DNA from: Desulfovibrio sp. Marseille-P6017 | Lineage (GTDB): Bacteria; Bacillota_A; Clostridia; Peptostreptococcales; Peptostreptococcaceae | Length of the DNA: 64,000 nucleotides | Direction of reading: 5' to 3' | NCBI GenBank assembly: GCA_900604495.1 | Contig: UWOR01000002.1 | Span: 248,001-312,000, forward strand | Shown: piece after piece, positions 19,615 to 29,614 of the stretch | Layout of the letters: every line of letters begins with the position of its first letter | Numbering within the stretch: the first letter of the stretch is position 1 | Notes under the pieces: generated by a model | What the model was told of the DNA's origin: nothing | The model's input: the letters and a program-made list of their open reading frames with translations, nothing else | Databases searched by the model: none | Made by a program: the position numbers and the translations under genes

Positions 19615-19666
19615 GAAGCTTTAGTAAGAGAATCTTATAATACTTGCTCTTAAAGCTTCTTTTTAT
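19615..19666 (+). terminator. terminator after EFR1 ferredoxin
   Basis: GAAGCTTTA (19615) pairs with TAAAGCTTC (19651), with an inner TAAGAG/CTCTTA pairing, followed by TTTTTA. Confidence 0.8.
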
Positions 19667-19833
19667 TCACTGTAAGGAAATTTCAAATTCTTATCTATTT
19701 CTAAATTTTTCAACCATGAAAACTTACCAAATCTTTTAGTACCATTCATTAGCAAAGAAATTATTTGAGTAGGATATATAAGAAAAAATCTATAGTAAAT
19801 ATATTTACTAAATAAATCTTGATAAGTTACTAA
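19663..19833 (-). pseudogene. C-terminal fragment of an unidentified protein
   Basis: 56 open codons on the - strand without a start, containing IYPTQIISLLMNGTKRFGKF and ending NLKFPYSE before TAA. Protein-like composition, but I do not recognise the family. It explains most of the 19597-19935 gap; the rest is promoter DNA of the galactanase gene. Confidence 0.35.
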
Positions 19834-19863
19834 TTAATATTATACAAAATAGAAAAAATAATG

Positions 19864-19888
19864 TATAATAAATTTAAGACAAACGTTT
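19864..19888 (+). promoter_or_regulatory. -10 element and LacI-type operator core for galactanase
   Basis: TATAAT at 19864-19869, then AAACGTTT at 19881-19888 close to the expected start of transcription. AAACGTTT is the symmetric centre common to LacI/GalR and CcpA sites, fitting repression of a galactan-degrading gene. No convincing -35 hexamer. Confidence 0.45.
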
Positions 19889-19925
19889 TCTGAGTAATAT
19901 TTATTAAAATAAAATTATTTACTAG

Positions 19926-21896
<1,971 letters not shown>

Positions 21897-21907
21897 ATAT
21901 TTACTTA

Positions 21908-22093
21908 TTGACTTTCTAAATATAATATTATAGAATTATTCTCTGTAAAAGAGCTATAATATATGGCGTATTATAATTTTTATAATGTCAGTGTATGTAA
22001 AAATCTACTTAATAAGTAGCAAGGTTCTAAAAAATTAAATAAAACAATAACAATCCAAGTGCGTGCACTGTCAGTACGCATTTGGATTTTTTT
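21908..22093 (+). promoter_or_regulatory. promoter and terminator-containing leader of the MATE gene
   Basis: TTGACT (21908) - 17 bases - TAGAAT (21931) is a strong sigma-A promoter. The 185-base leader ends with AATCCAAgTGCGT (22052-22064)/ACGCAtTTGGATT (22076-22088) and a T run, only 35 bases before the ATG. CAGTG in the early leader (about 21989) could pair with CACTG in the terminator loop, a possible antiterminator. I do not recognise a known riboswitch core. Confidence 0.55.
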
Positions 22094-22127
22094 ATTATGC
22101 AAAAATTTAAAAAGGAGGAGATATATA

Positions 22128-23462
22128 ATGGAATCATTAGATTTATTAAAAGGAAATGAAAAAAGAGTTTTCTATCATTATTTAATACCATCAATTTGTT
22201 CAACTTTAGTAACATCAATTTATATATTAGTTGATACATTAATTATAGGACAAGGTGTTGGTGCAGATGGTATACTAGCTCTTAATATATTTTTACCATT
22301 TTATTCTATATATATGGGCATTGGACTATTATTTGGAATAGGCTCTGGTATATTAATGTCTGTGGAAGATGGTATAGGAAATACTGAAAAATCAAATGAG
22401 TATTTTATAAATAGTGTTTTATCTGTAGGGCTAGTTGCAATTATACTTACAATATTATCAATTTTAAATTTAAGAGAAATTTCATATTTCTTAGGTGCAA
22501 ATGAAAGTAGTATTGATTTAGTTATGGAATATGGAAAATATATAGTCTATGCTACACCAATATTTATTTGTACTAATTTCTTAGGACCTATAATTAGAAA
22601 TAGGAAAGAGCCTAATTTATGTATGATAGGTGTACTAATTGGAGCTGGTCTTAATATAGTTCTTGATTATTTATTTGTTTTTCCAATGCAAATGGGAATG
22701 AAAGGTGCTGCTATAGCAACTGTTATTGGAAGTTTAACAACATCTTTAGTACTGTTAACTCATTTTATAAAAAAGAAAAATAGAGTTAAAATATCTATCA
22801 AAGTATTATCACTTTCTATGATTAAGAAAATAGTATTATGTGGTGGTTCTAATTTTTTAATGGAAGTAGCTAGTGGGTTTGTGATTTTTATTTTTAATAT
22901 ACAAATATTAAAGTATATTGGAGATAATGGAATTGTTGTTTATGGAATAATTTCAAATTGTGTATTAGTTGGAATAGCTTTATTTAATGGTGTGGCACAA
23001 GCAAGTCAACCAGTTATATCAACTAATTATGGTGCTAATGAAAAGAAAAGAGTAGATAATGTTTTAAAATATGCAATGTACACAACTATAGCTATAGGAA
23101 GTATTTTATTTTTTATAGTTTTTGTATTTACAAAAGAAGTAATATTAGTTTTTGTAAATGCTAATAGTGATGTTATAAATATTGGTATACCTGCAATTAG
23201 AATGTATTTAAGTGCATTTTGTATTATGAATATTAATATTTTAGTATGCAATTATTTACAATCTGTTGGTAGAGAAAAGTTATCTGTTAAGATATCTATA
23301 GTAAGAGGATTTTTATTAAATGTAATTCTTATTTTTGTAATGCCTATCTTATTTGGTGGAAGTAGTTTATGGCTTGTTGTTCCTATAACAGAGTTAGTTA
23401 CTTTTATAGGTATTGGAATTTATTCAAATAAAATTAATTTTCTAAAGGTTACTACTAAATAG
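22128..23462 (+). CDS. MATE family multidrug efflux transporter
   Basis: 444-residue membrane protein with about 12 hydrophobic spans and the duplicated MATE layout: YHYLIPSICSTLVTSIYILV near the start, DYLFVFPMQMGMKGAAIATV near 183, NGVAQASQPVISTNYGA near 289. Likely Na+- or H+-driven export of drugs or metabolites. An in-frame GTG at 22059 lies inside the leader hairpin; ATG 22128 follows AAAAAGGAGGAG and is chosen. Confidence 0.93.
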   Translation: MESLDLLKGNEKRVFYHYLIPSICSTLVTSIYILVDTLIIGQGVGADGILALNIFLPFYSIYMGIGLLFGIGSGILMSVEDGIGNTEKSNEYFINSVLSVGLVAIILTILSILNLREISYFLGANESSIDLVMEYGKYIVYATPIFICTNFLGPIIRNRKEPNLCMIGVLIGAGLNIVLDYLFVFPMQMGMKGAAIATVIGSLTTSLVLLTHFIKKKNRVKISIKVLSLSMIKKIVLCGGSNFLMEVASGFVIFIFNIQILKYIGDNGIVVYGIISNCVLVGIALFNGVAQASQPVISTNYGANEKKRVDNVLKYAMYTTIAIGSILFFIVFVFTKEVILVFVNANSDVINIGIPAIRMYLSAFCIMNINILVCNYLQSVGREKLSVKISIVRGFLLNVILIFVMPILFGGSSLWLVVPITELVTFIGIGIYSNKINFLKVTTK

Positions 23463-23534
23463 ACTAGAAAAATTATAGCCTTTATTATATTAAATAGGTT
23501 ATATTTAAATAAAAGAATAAAAGGGGTAGGGAAT

Positions 23535-24293
23535 ATGAAAATAACAAGATTTATACACGATAGTAAGGAGAAATGGGGAGCTTTAAATGAGGACAAAATA
23601 AATATAATAAAAGGAAATATATTTGAAGAATATGAAATAACAGAAGAAAAAGTAAGTCTTGATGATGTAAAGCTATTAGCACCATGTAGCCCTACAAAAG
23701 GAATATGTGTAGGGCTAAATTATAGAAATCATGCAAAAGAAATGAATGAAGAATTACCAAAAGAACCATTAATATTCATGAAGCCATCATCGTCACTAAA
23801 CAATCCAAATAGTGGTATAAAATATCCATCAATATCAAAAAATTTACACTACGAAGCAGAATTAGGAATAGTAATAAAGAAAAAAGCTTATAAGGTATCA
23901 AAAGATAAAGCTAATGACTATATCTTAGGATATACTTGTGCAAATGATGTAACAGCAAGAGATATACAAAAACAAGATGTACAATGGACTAGAGGAAAAT
24001 CATTTGATACATTTATGCCAATAGGACCGGTAATAGCAACAAATATAGATCCGCATAACTTAGATATAAAACTATACTTAAATGATGAAATACGTCAATC
24101 ATCAAATACTAAGGAATTTATATTTAAAATTCCTGAAATAATAGAATTTATAACTCAAGGAATGACACTTTATCCTGGAGATGTAATACTTACAGGAACT
24201 CCATCAGGTGTAGGTGAAATGAACATAGATGATGTTGTAACTGTAGAAATTGAAGGTATAGGTAAATTAAAAAATATAGTAATTAAAGATTAA
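23535..24293 (+). CDS. fumarylacetoacetate hydrolase family protein
   Basis: 252 residues of the FAH/HpcE fold, hydrolases or decarboxylases of 2-oxo acids (acylpyruvases, oxaloacetate decarboxylases). Seen: GLNYRNHAKEM near residue 61, the metal-ligand block HYEAELGIV near 104, CANDVTARDIQKQD near 135, TGTPSGVG near 218. Cytosolic and metal dependent. SD AAAGGGGTAGGG. Monocistronic. Confidence 0.93.
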   Translation: MKITRFIHDSKEKWGALNEDKINIIKGNIFEEYEITEEKVSLDDVKLLAPCSPTKGICVGLNYRNHAKEMNEELPKEPLIFMKPSSSLNNPNSGIKYPSISKNLHYEAELGIVIKKKAYKVSKDKANDYILGYTCANDVTARDIQKQDVQWTRGKSFDTFMPIGPVIATNIDPHNLDIKLYLNDEIRQSSNTKEFIFKIPEIIEFITQGMTLYPGDVILTGTPSGVGEMNIDDVVTVEIEGIGKLKNIVIKD

Positions 24294-24302
24294 TACATAA
24301 AT

Positions 24303-24347
24303 AAAAACTATTTTGATGATTTTATTCATTTTAAAGTAGTTTTTTTA
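24303..24347 (+). terminator. terminator after FAH-family gene
   Basis: AAAAACTATTTT and AAAGTAGTTTTT arms around an AT-rich loop, then T run. Confidence 0.75.
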
Positions 24348-24433
24348 TTACAAATCAATAATTTTATTGTAATGTGGGTATATAAATAATAATTTAGTAT
24401 TTATATAAAGCATAAAAGGGAAGGAATAAATTT

Positions 24434-25186
24434 ATGAAAGGAAGCGTTGAAAGAGCTTGTATAGATATATTACTTAAAGTTCCAAAAAATATAAAAACTG
24501 TAAAGTATAAAAAAATAGAAAAGGCAAGACTTTTAAGGGAAATTAAAGCCAAGATAAATGAAGGGAAAAGTTATATAGATATAGCAATAGAGTTAGAAAT
24601 ACATACAATAGATGTACTTAATATTTTGCAAGAAGAAATAATATTTGGGACAAATTTAACTAAGGGAATGATAGAACACCTTATATCTAAAGGAATAACA
24701 ATAAGTGAAATATCTGAATTATATAAGTGTAAAAAAGTAAATATTATATATGCTTTAAATGATATAAATAACAATATTTCAAAAAATAAGGCTATAGAAA
24801 TAGAAACTGCAATAAAAATAAATGATTTATTAGAAAATAATATAGGATTTGATTTTATATCGAAATCTTTAAAAATAGATGAATACAAAGTTTTTACTAT
24901 TTATAATAAATACTTTCATAAATACAATAACAATGTTATAAGTTTTAATCAAATAGAAGAATTAATTAAATTAAATCTTTCTGATGTGAATATAGCAAGG
25001 TTTTATAGTATAAATGAAGATGATATGAATTTGGTAAAAGAGCAAATTAAATATAATAAACAAATTAGAAAATCAAAAATAGATGATAAAAATAAAGATA
25101 ATTTAAGTATGATAGAGAAATCATACAAAGAAAGTACAAATATGGACTTTCACTGTATTAGAAGTAAAAATAGAAAGTATAAGTAA
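24434..25186 (+). CDS. hypothetical protein with repeated helix-turn-helix-like units
   Basis: 250 residues, Lys/Ile/Asn rich, no signal or membrane segment. Several stretches look like HTH recognition units: GKSYIDIAIELEIHTIDVL near 44, KGITISEISELYKCKKVNII near 85, NIGFDFISKSLKIDEYKVF near 132, NLSDVNIARFYSINEDDM near 176. The spacing is about 45 residues, so the protein may be an array of degenerate HTH domains. I do not recognise a family. The BFD-like gene follows after 21 bases, in the same transcript. Confidence 0.65.
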   Translation: MKGSVERACIDILLKVPKNIKTVKYKKIEKARLLREIKAKINEGKSYIDIAIELEIHTIDVLNILQEEIIFGTNLTKGMIEHLISKGITISEISELYKCKKVNIIYALNDINNNISKNKAIEIETAIKINDLLENNIGFDFISKSLKIDEYKVFTIYNKYFHKYNNNVISFNQIEELIKLNLSDVNIARFYSINEDDMNLVKEQIKYNKQIRKSKIDDKNKDNLSMIEKSYKESTNMDFHCIRSKNRKYK

Positions 25187-25207
25187 AATTATAAGGAGAG
25201 GTAACTT

Positions 25208-25402
25208 ATGAGTAATAGTCAAAAAGTATGTGGCTGCTTTAATGTAACAGTTCAAGATTTAATAGATGCAAAGGAAAAAGGATGTAAAAGTGTAAAAGAA
25301 ATAATGAATGAGACTCACGCTGGAAAAGCTTGTGGAAGATGTAGGCAAAAAGCAGAAATAACTATAATAAAAGTTTTACAAAATAGATTATATATTAAGT
25401 AG
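25208..25402 (+). CDS. BFD-like (2Fe-2S)-binding protein
   Basis: 64 residues with the four-Cys pattern CGC near residue 8 and CGRC near residue 41, as in the [2Fe-2S] domain of bacterioferritin-associated ferredoxin and NifU/NirB. Alone it probably carries electrons or regulates iron release. SD AAGGAGAGG. Co-transcribed with the preceding HTH-like gene; terminator right after. Confidence 0.88.
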   Translation: MSNSQKVCGCFNVTVQDLIDAKEKGCKSVKEIMNETHAGKACGRCRQKAEITIIKVLQNRLYIK

Positions 25403-25405
25403 TTT

Positions 25406-25440
25406 AAAAGGATGATAGTTTATAAACTATCATCTTTTCT
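25406..25440. terminator. terminator after BFD-like gene
   Basis: AAAAGGATGATAGTT/AACTATCATCTTTT with TATA loop, T-rich tail. Confidence 0.9.
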
Positions 25441-25553
25441 GTTAAATCAAGTATACAATAAAATGTTAAAATATATCTTAAAATAAAATGTAAAAATATG
25501 TTATAATTACTAGGTATATGAAAAAATAGAAAATTCGGATTTGAGGGGAGAAT

Positions 25554-26927
25554 ATGGGGAATTATATATACCAAAAAATGATACAAGAAAGTCCCATTGC
25601 ATATATATGTGTAGAATTTATTAGAAATGATAAAAATGAAATTACAGAAGTAGAAGTAGTACGCGTCAATAAGGCATTTGAAGAGCTTTCTAATATGGAC
25701 AGAGAAGATCTTATTGGAAAAAGGTCTAATGACCTTATTGATAAAGATCAAATTAGTATATGGTACAATGCTATTTTAGAAACTATAAAAAATGAAAAAT
25801 ATGAATTTGAAAAGTATGTAAACGTTATAAATAGGATTTGTAAGATGGAATGTTACAATGAAGATGGAAAATATATACATTTTAGGGTATATAAAATAAG
25901 CGAAAGTGCATTTAAATTGCCTATGTCAATTAAAAAAGCACCTTTCCCAGCTTGGATAAAAGATAGAAATGGTAAATACTTAGATGTAAGTGAGAAATAT
26001 TTAGAAGTAGAAAATCTTAAATATAGTGATATTATAGGTAAAACTGATTATGATTTAGTAGAAAAAGAAAAAGCTAATAAGTATATAGAAGAAGATCAAC
26101 ACGTAATTAAGGAAAATGAAATACATGTATTTAATAATATAGTTCAAAAAAAATCTGAAACCAAGTACTTTGAGATAGCTAAATGGCCTCATATAGATGA
26201 TGAAACGAATATAGTTATTGGAACTATGGGGGGTTCAATAGAAACAACTAATGAAGTAGAACTTATAAAAGAAGCTAAAGAGAATCAAGAAATATTCTTA
26301 CAAATAGTTAATAATGTAGAGGATATTATATTTATAAGGGAAGAAGATAAGATCATTTATATAAATAAAGCATTTGAAAAAATACATGGTATAAAAGCAG
26401 AAGAATTAAATTTATATGAAGATATAAATGGATGGGTTAATCATTGGGATGAAGTTGAAATTGAAAAAGAGTTTAAACCATATGAATATAATAAAACGGA
26501 CACAATGTTTTTAAAAGTAACTAAAGATAAAGAAGATAGATGGTTTTATGGTAGGTATTGCCCAATTTTAGATGAAGATGAAAAGGTTTTAAGAAAAGTA
26601 TGCATAGTATCTGATATAACTAATGCTAAAAAACTTGAATTACAAATGGAAAAGTTAAGAATGGACTTTTTTGCAAACTTATCTCATGAACTTAGAACTC
26701 CTTTAAATTTAATACTTAGTTCATATCAAGTTCTTAAATTAAGAATGAATAAGTTAAACTCTGAAGAGTTTGAATATTTTGATAGATATTTAAATATTAT
26801 TAAGCAAAATAGCTATAGGTTATTAAAATTAATAAACAACTTAATAGATTCAACTAAACTAGATTCAGGTAGCTTTACACACAATCCTAAAAATAGAGAT
26901 ATTGTAAGATGTGTAGAGGATATATGA
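25554..26927 (+). CDS. PAS sensor histidine kinase, N-terminal part (sensor and phosphoacceptor domains)
   Basis: 457 residues: three PAS-like domains (about 5-115, 125-235, 240-355) and a HisKA domain with SHELRTPLN and the acceptor His near residue 376. No membrane segment, so it senses a cytosolic signal. The frame ends at TGA 26925-26927 and continues in the same frame as the ATPase half, so one ancestral gene of about 627 codons is interrupted by a single stop. No response regulator is adjacent; orphan PAS kinases of this type in Clostridia often feed the sporulation regulator Spo0A, which is inference here. SD GAGGGGAGA. Confidence 0.85.
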   Translation: MGNYIYQKMIQESPIAYICVEFIRNDKNEITEVEVVRVNKAFEELSNMDREDLIGKRSNDLIDKDQISIWYNAILETIKNEKYEFEKYVNVINRICKMECYNEDGKYIHFRVYKISESAFKLPMSIKKAPFPAWIKDRNGKYLDVSEKYLEVENLKYSDIIGKTDYDLVEKEKANKYIEEDQHVIKENEIHVFNNIVQKKSETKYFEIAKWPHIDDETNIVIGTMGGSIETTNEVELIKEAKENQEIFLQIVNNVEDIIFIREEDKIIYINKAFEKIHGIKAEELNLYEDINGWVNHWDEVEIEKEFKPYEYNKTDTMFLKVTKDKEDRWFYGRYCPILDEDEKVLRKVCIVSDITNAKKLELQMEKLRMDFFANLSHELRTPLNLILSSYQVLKLRMNKLNSEEFEYFDRYLNIIKQNSYRLLKLINNLIDSTKLDSGSFTHNPKNRDIVRCVEDI

Positions 26928-27434
26928 ATGTCTGTTTCTGAATTTATTGAAAGTAATAACTTAAATTTAGTTTTTGATACAAATGTTGAAGAAAAAATAA
27001 TATCTTTTGACCAAGATAACATAGAAAGAATAATGTTAAACTTGCTTTCAAATGTAATTAAATTTAATAAAGATAATGGGATTATATCTGTTGAAATAAG
27101 TTGTGAAGATAATATCAAAATAATGGTTAAAGACAATGGAATAGGAATACCTTGTGATAAATTGGAGGCAGTTTTTGGAAGATTTGAACAAGTAAGAAGT
27201 AAGATGAATAATAATAGAGAAGGAAGTGGAATAGGTCTTTCTTTAGTTAAATCCTTAGTTAATATGCACGATGGAGATATATGTGTAAAAAGTAAATTAG
27301 GAGAGGGTTCTGAGTTTATAATTACATTGCCAGATGTTTTAATTGAGGGTGAAGAATCTGATGTATCAGAGTTTAATAATAATTTTAAAAATATAACTAA
27401 GATGAGCGTAGAGTTTTCAGATATATATTTATAA
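26928..27434 (+). CDS. histidine kinase, C-terminal ATPase part (after in-frame TGA)
   Basis: 168 residues holding the HATPase_c domain: N box ERIMLNLLSNVIKF near 34, G1 DNGIGIP near 72, F box FGRFEQ near 85, G2 GSGIGLSLV near 100. Its ATG directly follows the TGA of the sensor half, and AGAGG lies 8 bases before it, so the message could restart and yield a split kinase. Otherwise it is the tail of a pseudogene or needs TGA read-through. Confidence 0.8.
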   Translation: MSVSEFIESNNLNLVFDTNVEEKIISFDQDNIERIMLNLLSNVIKFNKDNGIISVEISCEDNIKIMVKDNGIGIPCDKLEAVFGRFEQVRSKMNNNREGSGIGLSLVKSLVNMHDGDICVKSKLGEGSEFIITLPDVLIEGEESDVSEFNNNFKNITKMSVEFSDIYL

Positions 27435-27436
27435 AT

Positions 27437-27475
27437 AAAAGGATAGATTTTTAAATAATCTATCCTTTTATTTTA
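27437..27475 (+). terminator. terminator after histidine kinase
   Basis: AAAAGGATAGAT/ATCTATCCTTTT stem, T-rich tail. Confidence 0.85.
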
Positions 27476-27573
27476 TTAAATATTTGAAATATAGAATTTT
27501 TATTCACAAAATTAATTAAATGAGAATATAATTTATTAAAATAAAGTAAAAAATTTTATATACACTCTTAAAA

Positions 27574-27627
27574 TATAATTAATGAAGTGTAGGCATCTAT
27601 GAGACCTTATTCTCATGGATGCTTTTT
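27574..27627 (+). promoter_or_regulatory. -10 element and leader hairpin of the CDF gene
   Basis: TATAAT at 27574-27579 without a good -35. Then GCATC-TAT-GAGA, loop CCTTAT, TCTC-ATG-GATGC (27593-27622) and TTTTT, only 30 bases before the start codon. It looks like an intrinsic terminator inside the 5' leader; control by the exported metal is possible. Confidence 0.5.
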
Positions 27628-27656
27628 AATATAAAGTAAAATTAGGGGGACTATTT

Positions 27657-28562
27657 ATGAGAAATTCTAATATAAAAAGCGACAAAGATATAGCAATGAG
27701 AGTCTCGACTAACAGTATTATATTCAATGCCATCTTATCAGGATTTAAATTATTTGCAGGTATTATATCAAATTCTAGTGCTATGGTATCAGATGCAGTA
27801 CATTCTGCTTCAGATGTTTTTAGCACAATTATTGTTATGATTGGAGTTAATATTTCTAGTAAGGAAGCTGATGAAGAACATCAATATGGTCATGATAGGT
27901 TTGAATGTGTAGCAGGTATGATACTTGCTTGCATACTTTTTGCTACAGGGATAGGTATAGGTATAGTTGGTATAAAAAAAATATTTGGACCTACCAGTGA
28001 AAATTTACAAATACCAGGATTTTTGGCATTACTAGCAGCTATAATATCAATTATTGTAAAGGAAGGAATGTATTGGTATACACGCTTTTATGCAAAGAAG
28101 ATAAATTCTAGTGCTCTTATGGCAGATGCATGGCATCATAGGTCAGATGCAATGTCTTCCGTAGGTAGCTTTATTGGTATATTTGGAGCGAGAATTGGAT
28201 TTCCTATGCTTGATCCTATTGCAAGTTTAGTTATATGTTTATTTATAATAAAAGCATCTTATGATATTTTTAAAGATAGTATGGATAAGATGATAGATAA
28301 ATCATGTGATACTGATATTATAAATAAAATGAAAGATGTAGTTAAAAGTCAAGATGGGGTTTGTGATATAGATGATATGAAAACTAGAATGTTTGGTTCT
28401 AAGATTTATTTAGATGTAGAGATTTCTGTTAATGGAAGTATATCCTTAGAAGAGGCTCATAAAATAGCACAAGCTGTTCATGATAAGATTGAAGGAGAAT
28501 TTCCTCTAGTAAAACATTGTATGGTGCATGTAAATCCAGCTGGATTTAAAAATATGGATTAA
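27657..28562 (+). CDS. cation diffusion facilitator (CDF) metal exporter
   Basis: 301 residues, six membrane spans then a cytosolic ferredoxin-like domain. Metal-site motifs: SDAVHSASD in span 2 (near residue 44) and ADAWHHRSDA in span 5 (near 155). Exports divalent metal (Zn, Fe, Mn or Co) against protons. SD AGGGGGA. Confidence 0.95.
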   Translation: MRNSNIKSDKDIAMRVSTNSIIFNAILSGFKLFAGIISNSSAMVSDAVHSASDVFSTIIVMIGVNISSKEADEEHQYGHDRFECVAGMILACILFATGIGIGIVGIKKIFGPTSENLQIPGFLALLAAIISIIVKEGMYWYTRFYAKKINSSALMADAWHHRSDAMSSVGSFIGIFGARIGFPMLDPIASLVICLFIIKASYDIFKDSMDKMIDKSCDTDIINKMKDVVKSQDGVCDIDDMKTRMFGSKIYLDVEISVNGSISLEEAHKIAQAVHDKIEGEFPLVKHCMVHVNPAGFKNMD

Positions 28563-28566
28563 TAAT

Positions 28567-28598
28567 GAAGGGCTATCTTATTTAAGGTAGTCCTTCAT
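28567..28598. terminator. bidirectional terminator between CDF and DeoR genes
   Basis: GAAGGgCTAtCTTA/TAAGgTAGtCCTTC. The right arm overlaps the TGA stop of the converging deoR-type gene. Confidence 0.75.
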
Positions 28599-29356
28599 TT
28601 AGCTATTATAACCTTAACTTCAGAGTTACGATATTTTTCAATTATAGAAATATCAGTATTGCTATCAGTAATTATTAGGTCTATATCACAAGAATTGCCA
28701 AAAGATGCAGTAGATATATTTTCAAATTTAGTATAGTCTAATAGAGCAATACACTTTTTAGAACGTTTTAACATTTGTTTTTTTAATTCAACTTCATAAA
28801 GATTAAAATCAGTTAACCCCTCATCTAAAGTAAAACCATGAGATGATACAAAAGATATATCAGCATTTATTTTATCTAATAAATCACATCCAAGTAAACC
28901 TTCAGTACAAGCTGAATTTTTTGTAACAATTCCACCTATAAAAATAACTGTAATATTGGGTAAATCTTTTAAAGCCATCATTGTATAAATTCCATTTGTA
29001 ATTACCGTTAATCTTTTAAATTTTACTAACTTTTTAGCTAAAGCTAATGCAGTTGAGCTTGCATCAAGAATAATACATTGGTCATCTTGTATTAATTTTA
29101 AAGCTTCATTAGCAATAATTTCTTTTTCGAAATTATTTTGTTTATTTCTTTTATCAATATCTATTGTATAGTGTTTTTCTAATATTGCAGCTCCACCATG
29201 GAATTTTTTTAATAATTTTTCTTTTTCTAAAAAATTCAAATCATTTCTTATAGTACCTGCAGATACATTTAATTCTTTACAAAAGTCATTAGTAGTCATT
29301 CTAATATTTTTATTCAATAAGTTAATTATTTGAATATGACGTTGTAGCATTAGCAT
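28595..29356 (-). CDS. DeoR/GlpR family repressor (copy 1)
   Basis: 253 residues: N-terminal winged HTH (TTNDFCKELNVSAGTIRNDL near 21) and a C-terminal sugar-phosphate sensor domain with IANEALKLI, LDASSTALALA, VTKNSACTEG and the end block NADISFVSSHGF. About 70% identical by eye to the repressor at 38370-39131. Divergent from the pdxA2-dtnK unit, so likely its repressor with a phosphorylated intermediate as inducer. The only apparently intact gene here ending in TGA. SD AAGGAG. Confidence 0.93.
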   Translation of the reverse strand: MLMLQRHIQIINLLNKNIRMTTNDFCKELNVSAGTIRNDLNFLEKEKLLKKFHGGAAILEKHYTIDIDKRNKQNNFEKEIIANEALKLIQDDQCIILDASSTALALAKKLVKFKRLTVITNGIYTMMALKDLPNITVIFIGGIVTKNSACTEGLLGCDLLDKINADISFVSSHGFTLDEGLTDFNLYEVELKKQMLKRSKKCIALLDYTKFENISTASFGNSCDIDLIITDSNTDISIIEKYRNSEVKVIIAK

Positions 29357-29614
29357 AATTTCACTCCTTATAGTTATTTATATATGATAAATATGGTTAT
29401 TTTTATATCAATTATTAATTAAAATGTATCACATAAAAGGTTGAAAAACAATCAAATAACAAAAAATAAAAAATAAATAACAATGAAATAAAAATAAAAC
29501 GAAAATAAAAAATAAAAAACGCAAGAAAACACTTGCTAATTTATAATAAAGATATTAGTATATAAATATAAAAACAAGTAAATGAAAATAACATTGCAGG
29601 GGGAGTATAGAATA
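29357..29614. promoter_or_regulatory. divergent control region of deoR copy 1 and pdxA2
   Basis: 29445-29525 is almost free of T and G on the + strand, with many AAATAAA/AAAACGAAAATAAA units, like the A-rich repeats bound by DeoR-type repressors. Then an inverted repeat GCAAG-AAAACA-CTTGC... (29521-29536) and TATAAT at 29542-29547. The 39132-39425 region before the second unit has the same one-sided composition. Confidence 0.5.

Noticed and set aside
22059..22127. GTG start extending the MATE protein by 23 residues
   Set aside because: The GTG lies in the stem of the leader terminator and the extension is not MATE-like; ATG 22128 has a strong AAGGAGG.
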